Assembly (NCBI GenBank): GCA_950295325.1
Contig: OX485806.1
Location: 18,476,001 to 18,540,000, forward strand
Direction: 5' to 3'
Length of the DNA: 64,000 bases
DNA from: Polytrichum commune
Taxonomy: Eukaryota > Streptophyta > Polytrichopsida > Polytrichales > Polytrichaceae
In this document: positions 49,595 to 59,784 of the stretch, one piece after another
How the letters are laid out: every line of letters starts with the position of its first letter
How positions within the stretch are numbered: position 1 is the first letter of the stretch
Notes under the pieces: model-generated
The model's database searches: none
Told to the model about the DNA's origin: nothing
What the model saw: only the letters and a program-made list of their open reading frames with translations
Position numbers and translations under genes: made by a program

Positions 49595-51043
49595 ATGGCG
49601 ACGATGTCCAATTTGAACAAGCCGCTTTGCGGCATCTTGTTCACAATCACGCTCGTCATGAGCATCTTGTTCCGTGAGGTACAATTTTTCATGCAAATCT
49701 TCAATTCAATATCATAGGCTTTCGTATTGATTTGCTTGAATGTTTAAGCAACTTCTATATGTGCTCTTATTATTGCAAGTCTTGTGTAATATGACAACAA
49801 TATTTGCATCTCACTAGGTGAACAAGCTTATAAACGATGATTCATTGAATTATTATATAATTTCAACGTATGACGTTTATGTTTCCCAATGAGTGTAAGT
49901 TTCCAACCTCACAACATAGTAGGATGCATTTTGAATGCTATGCTATTTGTGATCCAAATATTGTCAACTAAACTACATGACATTTCACTTGTGATTTTGT
50001 AGACCTCATGCGGACGACCATATGGTGGCTTCGTCAACGAAGTTGCTTCATGCGCAAATGAACCATTTTTCAAGCGCACCGCCACCATAACGGCAAACAT
50101 GGCGGTGCTTGATGTGTTGGGAAAGATGCATAGTGCAAATTCGGAGAGTGCATTTCACCTTCCAACAACACTTGGTCATGGAGTGTCACGAGCAAACTTG
50201 GTGGACCATGCTTACAACATGATCGTGGATCCCCGCAAATGCCAAGCGGCCGGCTTGATTTGTGACGAGTTTGTGAACTTTGATGACTTCAATGACGTCA
50301 CCTCTCCTCAAATCGAGACAATTAATGATTTGCAACGAAATTTCTTTGTAGAATCGTCCCTCGTTTTGGGATCCGAGATGTCTCTCGACCGAAATTTGGG
50401 ATCTCCTTTCCCAACCCGATCATTCTTGTCGAGTACCATAGCCAAAGCGTTACCATCGATCGACACTCACAACCTCGGCAAAATTCTTGAAATATTTGGA
50501 ATTCGATATGGGACGCCCATGGCGAGCATGATCGAGACAACTGCCCGCTTGTGTGGAGACCCCGCTTTGCCGGGAGAAGAGAGGACATGCGCGGTCTCTT
50601 TCGAAGAAATCATGGCGTTTGCTACAACTCACCTCGGCGAGAATGTGCAACTCTCGGCCACCACCGGAGCACCTGTAGAGTCGGCACATGCTTCAACATC
50701 CACCGCGCCAATGAAGGTGATGGGTTACCGCAAGCACTCTCTCGAAGACGGGAAACGTGTGGTCGTGTGTCACGAGGTAATGTTCCCGAGTGCGATGTAT
50801 TACTGTCATCGTGTGACGGGCGTCAAAGTCATCGATGTCAGCCTTGCAACTGCAACGGATCAGGCAATTCCAAGCAACAATCAGATTCAAGCTACCGCAA
50901 TGTGCCACATGGACACGACTTTGTGGTTGTCACGCCACCCTGCTTTCGCGGCACTGCACATCGCTCGTGGTGATGAGGCTTGCCACTTCTTGTCGGCAGG
51001 GGACCTTGTGTTCGTGCAAGCTGCTACAACAAACCACGTGTAA
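49595..51043 (+). CDS. Secreted BURP-domain protein, copy 2
   Basis: Exons 49595-49678 and 50003-51043 with a 324-bp phase-0 intron give 374 residues with the same layout as copy 1. The signal segment is CGILFTITLVMSILF; the BURP domain is at about 142-366 with CH pairs at 284, 296, 329 and 355, again spaced X10, X31, X24. Changes seen only in this copy include SSTIAKALPSIDTHN (others SSAIAEALPSINTHN) and KRVVVCHEV (others KRAVVCHEV). It converges on RPS3A, with about 1.25 kb between the two stop codons. The protein is presumably exported to the wall or apoplast; its target there is unknown. The intact frame and splice sites argue for a live gene. Confidence 0.9.
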
Positions 51044-51368
51044 TGAAGCTCCCAGAAACATCTTCATCAAGGTTGCATGCATATAAGTGCAACAATACTG
51101 TGCTTGCTGCTGGCCAGCAAGGGGATTGTGCTCTTTGGTATATTTCATGTTGCAATTAGTGTTTGTGCTGAGGAATCGTGAGAAAAGACAGAGAGGATTC
51201 CTCGTTATTGTTTATGCATAGTGTTCTTAGTGGACGTAAACTCGTGTGTTTTCATACATATTCTCCGGCTAGATATGTTGTTCACGGAGGTTGGCAAGAA
51301 TCCGATCCCTTCGGGGTTTGGAGCTTGGTGTACAATGTATTACTTATAGAGTTGATTGGATTTCAATT

Positions 51369-51374
51369 AATAAA
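51369..51374 (+). terminator. Poly(A) signal of BURP-2
   Basis: AATAAA about 325 bp after the stop, the same place as in copy 1. Confidence 0.5.
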
Positions 51375-51575
51375 ATATAAATTATAGTACAGCTTCGTGT
51401 ATTGTCATATGGCTCCTAGCTCTCTAATGATCGATTCCGGCGAAGGAGAAATAGACCAGAAACATCCTTAACTGAGGCAATATTCATGGATCACGATTGC
51501 TAACCGGATCACACAATTTACAGACGACTTTGTTCATGGGATAAGATCGAGAATGGGCTCATCCGGTTTTCAATC

Positions 51576-52295
51576 CTGAAGATTTGTGCTTCCAAGTTTC
51601 AAAATTGCAGTCAAACGATAAAGCTAGAAGAGGTCCAACTGAAATTGAGATCGATGCTTACATCAATCTGGATCATTGATTGCATTAATGTGCTTCAACT
51701 GTCGAACTCTCCAATGTTGCACTTCCCTCATTTTTCAGTGATCAAGAACTCATCTCACGATGCAGCATCGCATCGTGATCCCTGTATACACCATCGCATT
51801 CCACAAACCCCTTCTACCCGCACGTCCTGAAGTTTCCAGTACTCAAGTTGCAAGGTGTCAACTTAATACCCAGCAACAGAAGTCACAGCACCCAATTCGT
51901 CAAAAGAATTTGTGGAGACCAATCTCTTGCATGAAAACAACGTAATCCCAGACGCACCACATTTCGAAACCATTTTATGACCCCACCATGGAAACCACAT
52001 CAAAACACGCTCATGGCCACTCCACCGCTAATCCTGTAACTGGATTCCTCACAATGCAGGACGACCCCAGTGCTCAAAATAAAGTAAACATCGTTAAAGG
52101 ATGTCGTACTGAACGAAGACATTTTCACAACATCTCTAGACTCCGATGTTGAAAATTGGTGTACTTCGTTAAAGCATCAGATTCTGTATTCAAACAAGGA
52201 CATCCCGTCATCCTCCAGGGCCAATGCAAACTCAACTAGTTGCATCCCACATATTGCCTATCAATTGGGCATCTCGTCAGACTGAACTCTAAAAT
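51576..52295. other. Region between BURP-2 and RPS3A, including RPS3A 3' flank
   Basis: No gene seen. Because the genes converge, this holds the RPS3A 3' untranslated region. 51625-51860 is the source (in reverse) of two direct repeats in unit 3 at 56584-56817 and 57391-57623. No clear AATAAA for the minus strand was found. Confidence 0.5.
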
Positions 52296-53861
52296 CTAAG
52301 CTCCGGGGACGGGCACAGCCTCAGCAGCATCGGGCTCTGCATCATCTCCCACAACTGGCCTATCAATCTTGGCTCCAACCTCCTCGCTGTAATCACCGTG
52401 TACCTGTGCACTCAAATAAGTACATCTTAGTAGGTCGCTCGACACTCCCAACTAAATACCCGCACTGCAACTCCCACATCAGCTCTCCAACAAAACTTTA
52501 GTGGTTCAAATTTGAGCATGGCCATCCCGCAAATCTATTACTCACCTCCATCAGCTTCATGAGGTCGAATTTGGGTGCCTTCAGAATCTTAACCTTCCTG
52601 ATGCAAGCGTTCTGGAGTGGGTAGATTCCTTGTGTCGCCTTCTCGATCTCCTTTCCAATCACCTCCGGAATGAATTTCGCCACCAACTCCTTCAAGTCGC
52701 ACGTCTGAGCTTCACGCACCATGATTTCTCTCATCTTTCGCCTGATCTGCAATTCAGGCCAAGGAATTCACGTTTGCACCATTTACTCATTCATACAGTT
52801 CAAAGCCTAATCTGCAATTCAGGCCAAGGAAATCACATTTGCGTCATTCACACAGTTCACACCTAACCCTAAAATAAATCCCAGACCAACCATTCCTCTA
52901 CTGCATTCATTGTTTTGGACGAAAGGTATTCGATGACAATTGCTCATCATTCTTCAAATTCTATGTGGCTTGGTTCCCAAAACTGTCAGGGCATCCCATG
53001 CATGTGATAATCGTACCTGACGAATTTGGCTGCTCTGTGCGTAACATGTTCGCTTGATCTGGTTGGGCCTCTTCTTCGTGAACGCAATGCAAAAAATGCG
53101 AAGCATGTAGTTGTCTGTGGTCTTCACGTCAACGTGAGCCTCGATCAGACTCTGCCACTTGCGCACCAGAGACCGAAGCTTGTCGGTTGTGAAGTCCATG
53201 CCCTGCATTCACAACAGATTCCCATTCAATATTCTCCATTCTCTAGCCCCTCCCTCATTAATCCATGCCTTGCATGATCCGCTGCACGTTAACCCTAATT
53301 TTCTGGGCAGCACAACCTCCATGCTCCCATCACAGATGCACAAGCCCGGCTTCTTGCTATGGACTCTCATTTCTAGCAACCCCTACCCTAACCCTAATAT
53401 AACCCCATCCCAACCCACAGGAGTGAAACTGTCCACGCACCCAGAAGTTCGTCAGGACATTCTTGCCCTGCACATCCTCGGCCCTCAGCTTGATCTTGCG
53501 GTAAGCCTGGTCCTCATCCTGCTGCAAGTCGGCCAGAGACACCTCGAACACTCGGCCCTTCAGCCCGTCGGAGGCAATCTGCAAACCACCCCAACACACT
53601 CCTCGTCACTCTCACGCTCCTCCACACACCAAGCGATCACACAAATCTCAAAACCCTTCCTAACAAAACACCGGCGGAAATAGCACAACGACTCACCTTG
53701 GTTCCCTGGGTACGGGTGACGAGGGTCTTGCCCAAAGACCGCTGCGTGAAGGTGGTGGGCGCCTTGATGTCATACCAGTCCTTCTTGGAGAAGGGGTCGA
53801 CAATTTTCTTCTTGCCTCCCTTCTTTCCCTTGGAAATACGCTTGTTCTTGCCGACCGCCAT
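52296..53861 (-). CDS. RPS3A: 40S ribosomal protein eS1 (S3a)
   Basis: Five exons on the minus strand: 53861-53697, 53578-53441, 53202-53017, 52746-52546 and 52403-52296. All introns are GT-AG and phase 0, giving 265 residues (55+46+62+67+35), the usual plant length. The protein starts [19 protein letters not shown], with the conserved [59 protein letters not shown] and [20 protein letters not shown] blocks and an acidic, Ala/Pro-rich tail ending VPVPGA. eS1 is a core protein of the small ribosomal subunit, near the mRNA exit. It is the only complete copy here. Only its last exon was copied into unit 3, where the tail has one extra Ala codon. An AAACCCTAA box upstream fits a ribosomal protein gene promoter. 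Confidence 0.97.
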
Positions 53862-53953
53862 GGCTCAGGGCCTGTGTTGTGCGAGCCGGAGCAAGAGACA
53901 CGCGAAAGAGAGACTCTCCCAACCTGCTCACCCTTTGTCCAGCCGCACCCCCC

Positions 53954-53962
53954 AAACCCTAA
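53954..53962. promoter_or_regulatory. Telo-box upstream of RPS3A
   Basis: AAACCCTAA about 95 bp upstream of the RPS3A start codon. This motif is common near transcription starts of plant ribosomal protein genes and works in either orientation. Shorter ACCCTAA copies occur in the RPS3A introns (for example near 53287 and 53387), where they mean little. Confidence 0.55.
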
Positions 53963-54087
53963 TTCCCACTGCCCCGTTCACACCGGCGTCCCTGGCCCTC
54001 CCCTCCGTGCCTGTTATTTGCGAACAGACCCTTGAAAGACTTCCGACGGATCTTTGAGTTACACGTGACGTGGCAAGCGATGCTATT

Positions 54088-54299
54088 TTAAGAAACATTA
54101 TGAATTGTGCCGAGGGTGGGTTTACAGTTTACACTAGGATATGTGAGCCTACTACAATAGGCCACTTGTTTTAGAATTCTTTGAGTCTTTATTAAGTATG
54201 TAACATGTCTCTTCATTTCAGAATGCAAATCTAGGAGTGGTGTACAGTGGAAATTATAGAAGAAAAGTGTTTGTTTTAGACTCACATAGATTAGTACCA
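54088..54299. other. No gene seen between RPS3A promoter and inverted repeat
   Basis: Short AT-rich spacer, single-copy in this window. Confidence 0.4.
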
Positions 54300-54750
54300 T
54301 CTTACTTCACTCATTCATGTATGAAGTGAAAGTCTCACATGTCAAAAACACATTGATTGAAACATTTGAAAAGGTTGATGTGGCACAAGATTAAGTCATC
54401 CTTCAACATGCAAAAGTGTTGAGAATATCACATGGACGTAGGTTTATTTGGTTAGTTTTTTCATGCTCACCCAATATTTTACTCAATAAAGTTACGTAAT
54501 GAAACTTGTGTCAATTCAACAAATCCGTGGTGAGGTACTATCAAAAACTCAATTGAATATTGGACCTCCCTTCATTTAGTTGAGATTATCAAGAGTGCAT
54601 GTATGTGGGTTATTTAAATGAACACATGAGTCTCCCCAATTTTGTTAACTCTTAAGTCTGAAGTATTTTGTATGATTTGAGCTTGGGGGTGCACTCTTCA
54701 TTGAGAGTGGGGAGCCACGTGCATGCATGAGTCTTATATACATCATTTTC

Positions 54751-55045
54751 ACCGGATGAAACTATAAACCGTAAAATAGAAAAATATAAACCATTAATGG
54801 ACAATATTGCCAACAAAGGTTGGAAGATAGACCCACTAATTGTCATCACTGCAGGCGCTAGGGCCGCCACACATATCCCCTCTATGGATAACATTGAAAC
54901 AACATTTAAAACCCCTAAGCAAAGCATCAAGAACACATTTGAGGCAATTAATGTCATCGCTATACAATATGCTATGTCCATAATTCTGCACAAAAGAAGG
55001 ATAGAAAATAACGAGCCAATACCACTTGACACACAACTACCATAA
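54751..55045 (+). pseudogene. C-terminal tail of a reverse-transcriptase-like ORF (tentative)
   Basis: The open frame enters from the truncated 5' edge and stops at 55043-55045. It includes EKYKPLMDNIANKGW, ITAGARAATHIPSMDNI and a basic end, ILHKRRIEN. The pattern Y-x2-L, then GW, then G-x-R, then a basic segment recalls the tail that follows the polymerase in some LINE-type proteins. The resemblance is from general memory of such tails and is weak. The catalytic domains are not present. A 152-codon antisense frame (55110-54652) is a shadow of this one. Confidence 0.4.
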
Positions 55046-55243
55046 GAACTCCCAAAACACCAGCCAATCAATAAATAAAAGATATCACAATAAACTAATG
55101 GAAGGCTCATGACTCAACATCCACCCCACAAAGTTATAACCTTTGCCCCTACAAGCACTACAACCGCACCAACACATGGCCAAACTTGGTCACCCCAGTT
55201 TCTACAGTGCCCACCCCAAGAGGGGTTAGTAGTCCTGCACCAC

Positions 55244-55272
55244 TGATATTATGTCCAGTGGACATAATATCA
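55244..55272. other. Perfect 13-bp stem, 3-base loop hairpin
   Basis: TGATATTATGTCC, loop AGT, GGACATAATATCA. It lies in the 3' non-coding part of the LINE-like insertion. A second short inverted pair follows at about 55304-55321 (TGATCCC/AGGGGTCA). Hairpins near the 3' end of LINE RNAs can serve as recognition sites for their own polymerase; that role here is only a guess. Confidence 0.85.
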
Positions 55273-56583
55273 AGGGTGGGTTGAATGGGCATTTCAATCA
55301 TGCTGATCCCATCAGGGGTCAGCGTTTCTTCTCTCTACATCATTTTCATGACCATTACCCATCCCCATGTGTATAGTTGTAAGCCAAACTCTCATCAAAT
55401 ATTTTTTTGTATACCCACATGGTACAATACGGGCTAGTATGTTGAGTGCATGCCCCAAGATTTTGAGGATGTAACCTAGTCCAATCTCTTTCAAACATGT
55501 GTTACCCCACCCCCTCCTTACATGGACCTACAACAACACCTAATCACAAGTCACTCAATCAAGAAAAAGTAACCAAATCATACCCAAATGCCTTATTTTA
55601 ACATTTTTGCCTCGAGTGTTTGAAGGTCATCTAGAAGAAGGGGGAGGGGGGTCACTTAACACGGTCCATGGTGTATGACGTGGATGAACAAAAGGGTATT
55701 TGATCAAAATATGGCTATAAACTATATACATATGCGATGGGTATTGTTCGACCTAGTTTTGTAGAAATATTCTAGGGGAGTGTCATGGTAGTATGAATTT
55801 TGGGGTAGAGATAGATGTATTACAAGGAAACCCCCCCCCCCTCCCCATAAGGCTTGTATTATGAGGAGTTTATTACACCCAAACATCCCTTATACCCCAT
55901 GTTGCCATTGTCATCTTCCGTCATTTACAAAATTCAAGCCTATGACCATAAATGAGACAATTTGCTTTGGGAAGTCTTAATTGTTTGCAAATATGAGATT
56001 TTTATTTAGTATATGATTTGTATGTCTTGTCTTCTTTTATGTCATAACTTTTCTTTCTTCTATCCAAGGGTTCTAAATAAAACAGTCATGCACTCATGTA
56101 GCTCCCCCCTTCCCCCCCCCCCCTTTCAAAGTTAAGTTACTTCAACCATTTTAGTTTGCAGCTTTTTGAGCTTATATTTTATGTTTATATTGCCTCAGGT
56201 CTATTAGCTTATCCAATTCCAATAATTAAAATATTTGATTGGACTCATTCCAATTTCATAATCATAAGGACATGTATCTTATTAAAGTACGTGATGTACT
56301 TGATGTTTATTCATAAAAAATGCACATCTTAAAAGTCATGGCACTTATTTTATGAAATCAATTCAAATTTTGGTCCACTTCCAAAGGAAATGGATACCCT
56401 AATTTACCTCGTCGACCATGTGTGATGACCTTGAATGAAATCAAATTTGTGGGAATTACAGTACATGAGTTGAAAGCACCGACTTCATACTCGAGTTCTT
56501 CAAAAAAATTAGATACTTCTTCAGACTCAAAATTGAAGGGCTTCAAAACACCATGATTGTCACATTATTTTGGGGTATGTTCT

Positions 56584-56817
56584 ACCTTGCAACTTGAGTA
56601 CTGGAAACTTCAGGACGTTGCGGGTAGAAGGGGTGTGTGGAATGCGATGGTGTATACAGGAATCACGATGCGATCCGGCATCGTGAGATGAGTTCTTGAT
56701 CACTGAAACATAAGGGAAGTGCAACATCGGAGAGTTCGACAGTTGAAGCACATTAATGCAGTCAATGATCCAGATTTATGTAAAGCATCAATCTCAATTT
56801 GAATTGGACCTCTTCTA
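56584..56817. repeat. Direct repeat (about 234 bp), copy a
   Basis: Nearly identical in order to 57391-57623, starting CCTTGCAACTTGAGTACTGG and ending GGACCTCTTCTA. Both are reverse copies of 51860-51625 from the RPS3A 3' side. Copy a sits exactly at the edge of unit 3, at the junction with the 24.7 kb-like sequence. Confidence 0.88.
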
Positions 56818-56839
56818 TCCTACTAATTTGAGTGCACAG

Positions 56840-56950
56840 GTACACGGTGATTACAGCGAGGAGGTTGGAGCCAAGATTGATAGGCCAGTGGTGGGAGATG
56901 ATGCAGAGCCCGATGCTGCTGCTGAGGCTGTGCCCGTCCCCGGAGCTTAG
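56840..56950 (+). pseudogene. Orphan last exon of RPS3A
   Basis: The 111 bp encode [16 protein letters not shown]...VPVPGA plus stop, matching exon 5 of the real gene (52403-52296) with one extra Ala codon. The splice acceptor (TGCACAG) is kept, but only a few intron bases precede it and the other four exons are absent. It cannot make eS1; at most it could act as a terminal exon for an unrelated transcript. Confidence 0.93.
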
Positions 56951-57390
56951 ATTTTAGAGTGCAGTCTGACGAGATGTCCAATTGATTAGGCAATATGTGG
57001 GATGCAACTAGTTGAGTTTGCATTGGCCCTGGAGGATGACGGGATGTCCTTGTTTGAATACAGAATCTGATGCTTTAACGAAGTACACCAATTTTCAACA
57101 TCGGAGTCTAGAGATGTTGTGAAAATGTCTTCGTTCAGTACGACATCCTTTAACGATATTTACTGTATTTTGTGCATTGGGGTCGTCCTGCATTGTGAGG
57201 AATCCAGTTACAGGATTAGCGGTGGAGTGGCCATGAGCGTGTTTTGATGTGGTTTCCATGGTGGGGTCATAAAATGGTTTCGAAATGTGGTGCGTCTGGG
57301 ATTACGTTGTTTTCATGCAAGAGATTGGTCTCCACAAATTCTTTTGACGAATTGGGTGCTGTGACTTCTGTTGCTGGGTATTAAGTTGAC

Positions 57391-57623
57391 ACCTTGCAAC
57401 TTGAGTACTGGAAACTTCAGGAGGTTGCGGGTAGAAGGGGTTTGTGGAATGCGATGGTGTATACAGGGATCACGATGCGATGCTGCATCGTGAGATGAGT
57501 TCTCGATCACTGAAAAATGAGGGAAGTGCAACATTGAAGACTTCGACAGTTGAAGCACATTAATGCAATCAATGATCCAGATTTATGTAAGCATCGATCT
57601 CAATTTCAGTTGGACCTCTTCTA
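57391..57623. repeat. Direct repeat (about 233 bp), copy b
   Basis: The collinear copy within unit 3. Differs from copy a by scattered substitutions (for example GGAGGTTGCGGG against GGACGTTGCGGG). Confidence 0.88.
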
Positions 57624-57874
57624 GCTTTATCGTTTTGACTCCAATTTTGAAACTTGGAAGCACAAATCTTCAGGGTTGAAAACCGGATGAGCCCATTCTC
57701 GATTCCATCCCATGAACGAAGTCGTCTGTAAATTGTGTGATCCGGTTAGCAATCGTGATCCATGAATATTGCCTCAGTTAAGGATGTTTCTGGTCTATTT
57801 CTCCTTGGCCGGAATCGGTCATTAGAGAGCTAGGAGCCATATGACAATACACGAAGCTGTACTATAATTTATAT

Positions 57875-57880
57875 TTTATT
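57875..57880 (-). terminator. Poly(A) signal of BURP-3
   Basis: TTTATT on the plus strand, AATAAA on the coding strand, about 325 bp after the stop codon as in the other copies. Confidence 0.5.
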
Positions 57881-58204
57881 AATTGAAATCCAATCAACTC
57901 TATAAGTAATACATTGTACACCAAGCTCCAAACCCCGAAGGGTTGGATTCTTGCCAACCTCCGTGAACAACTTATCTAGCTGGAGAATATGTATGATGAA
58001 AACACATGAGTTTACGTCCATTGAGAACACTATGCATAAACAATAACGAGGAATCCTCTCTGTCTTGTCTCACGATTCCTCAGCACAAACACTAATTGCA
58101 ACATGAAATATACCAAAGAGCACAATCCCCTTGGCCAGCAGCAAGCACAGTATTGTTGCACTTATATGCATGCAACCTTGATGAAGACGTTTTTGGAAGC
58201 TTCA

Positions 58205-59653
58205 TTACACGTGGTTTGTTGTAGCAGCTTGCACTAACACAAGATCCCCTGCCGACAAGAAGTGGCACGCCTCGTCACCACGAGCAATGTGCAGTGCTGC
58301 GAAAGCAGGGTGGCGTGACAACCACAAAGTCGTGTCCATGTGGCACATTGCGATAGCTTGAATCTGATTGTTGCTTGGAATTGCCTGATCCGTTGCACTT
58401 GCAAGGCTGACATCGATGACTTTGACGCCCGTCACATGATGACAGTAATACATCGCACTCGGGAACATTACCTCGTGACACACGACCGCACGTTTCCCGT
58501 CTTCAAGAGAGTGCTTGCGGTAACCCATCACCTTCATTGGCGCGGTGGATGTTGAAGCATGTGCCGACTCTACAGGTGCTCCGGTGGTGGCCGAGAGTTG
58601 CACATTCTCGCCGAGGTGAGTTGTAGCAAACGCCATGATTTCTTCGAAAGAGACCGCGCATGTCCTCTCTTCTCCCGGCAAAGCGGGGTCTCCGCACAAG
58701 CGGGCGGTTGTCTCGATCATGCTCGCCATGGGCGTCCCATATCGAATTCCAAATATTTCAAGAATTTTGCCGAGGTTGTGAGTGTTGATCGATGGTAACG
58801 CTTCGGCTATGGCACTCGACAAGAATGATCGGGTTGGGAAAGGAGATCCCAAATTTCGGTCGAGAGACATCTCAGATCCCAAGACGAGGGACGATTTTAC
58901 AAAGAAATTTCGTTGTAAATCGTTGATTGTCTCAATTTGAGGAGAGGTGACGTCATTGAAGTCATCAAAGTTCACAAACTCGTCACAAATCAAGCCAGCC
59001 GCTTGGCATTTGCGGGGATCCACGATCATGTTGTAAGCATGGTCCACCAAATTTTCTTGTGACACTCCATGACCAAGGGTTGTTGGAAGGTGAAATGCAC
59101 TCTCCGAATTTGCACTATGCATCTTTCCCAACACATCAAGCACCGCCATGTTTGCCGTTATGGTGGCGGTGCGCTTGAAAAATGGTTCATTTGCGCATGA
59201 AGCAACTTCGTTGACGAAGCCACCATATGGTCGTCCGCATGAGGTCTACAAAATCACAAGTGAAATGTCATGTAGTTTAGTTGAGAATATTTGGATCACA
59301 AATAGTGTAGCATTCAAAATGCATCCTACTATGTTGTGAGGTTGGAAACTTACACTCCTTGGGAAACATAAACGTCATACGTTGAAATTATATAATAATT
59401 CAATGAGTCATCGTTTATAAGCTTGTTCACCTAGTGAGATGCGAATATTGTTGTCATATTACACAAGACTTGCAATAATAAGAGCACATATAGAAGTTGC
59501 TTAAACATTCAAGCAAGTCAATACAAAAGCCTATGATATTGAATTGAAGATTTGCATGAAAAATTGTACCTCGCAGATCAAGACGCTCACGACGAGCGTG
59601 ATTGTGAACAAGATGCCGCAAGGCGGCTTGTTCAAATTGGACATCGTTGCCAT
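58205..59653 (-). CDS. Secreted BURP-domain protein, copy 3
   Basis: Minus strand: exon 1 59653-59570, a 324-bp phase-0 intron, exon 2 59245-58205; 374 residues. Signal segment CGILFTITLVVSVLI, then ICE/TSCGRPYGG. BURP domain and all four CH pairs are kept with the X10, X31, X24 spacing. Own changes include VSQENLVDH (others VSRANLVDH), FFVKSS (others FFVESS), YYCHHVTG (others YYCHRVTG) and LVLVQ (others LVFVQ). It shares NFDDFNDV with copy 2, as expected if unit 3 came from unit 2. The frame is intact, but the promoter motifs are altered, so it may be weakly or differently expressed. Confidence 0.88.
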
Positions 59654-59768
59654 CGGATGTACCACACTCTACAAAATGACACAAACTACAAATATAGGAC
59701 TTAGTGAGGTAGGGGATAGGAGTTGATCACGAAGAATAGGATGAAGACTGAGGAAAAAAATGAATCCC

Positions 59769-59784
59769 TTTACAGGCCGATTGA
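59769..59784 (-). promoter_or_regulatory. Altered TATA/CCAAT region of BURP-3
   Basis: Where copies 1 and 2 read TATAAA, this copy reads TGTAAA (TTTACA at 59769-59774 on the plus strand), and CCAAT reads TCAAT. Distance to the ATG is unchanged. Both are single-base differences from the other two copies. Confidence 0.7.

Larger units (their letters stand above)
33443..51575 (+). repeat. Segmental duplication unit 2 (BURP-2 unit)
   Basis: Same-orientation partner of 3087-23190. Divergence is uneven: parts near the start differ often, while about 45.8-46.8 kb is almost identical to 16.85-17.9 kb. Unlike unit 1 it runs on past the BURP gene into the 3' side of RPS3A. Its last part (about 44.2-52.4 kb) was also copied in inverse orientation as unit 3. 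Confidence 0.92.
54751..55335 (+). mobile_element. LINE-like 5'-truncated insertion
   Basis: 585 bp present only in this arm. It is flanked by a perfect 12-bp direct repeat TACATCATTTTC (54739-54750 and 55336-55347). The other arm has one copy at about 29051-29062 (reverse, one change). Long target duplications, an open frame running in from the 5' end and ending inside, then a non-coding 3' part with hairpins, fit a truncated non-LTR retrotransposon. There is no poly(A) tail, so the family is unsettled. Confidence 0.65.
54300..56585 (-). repeat. Inverted duplicate of about 24.7-31.15 kb
   Basis: Read in reverse it follows 31165-26871 and then 24845-24715. It lacks the solo LTR (29340-30989), the poly(G) element (28121-28955) and the two elements at 24851-26870; each absence shows an empty target. 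It has its own insertion, 54751-55335. Confidence 0.9.

Noticed and set aside
53280-53400. ACCCTAA motifs as possible telomere remnants
   Set aside because: Single scattered copies in introns, not tandem arrays. The AAACCCTAA upstream of RPS3A is better read as a promoter telo-box.
54652-55110. 152-codon hydrophobic minus-strand frame that looks like a membrane protein
   Set aside because: It runs antisense through the polymerase-like tail and extends across the insertion edge into host DNA, so it cannot be an old gene.
58205-59149. Mosaic origin of BURP-3 by gene conversion between copies 1 and 2
   Set aside because: BURP-3 shares some residues with copy 1 and others with copy 2, but every case fits private changes in copy 1 or copy 2 from a common ancestor.
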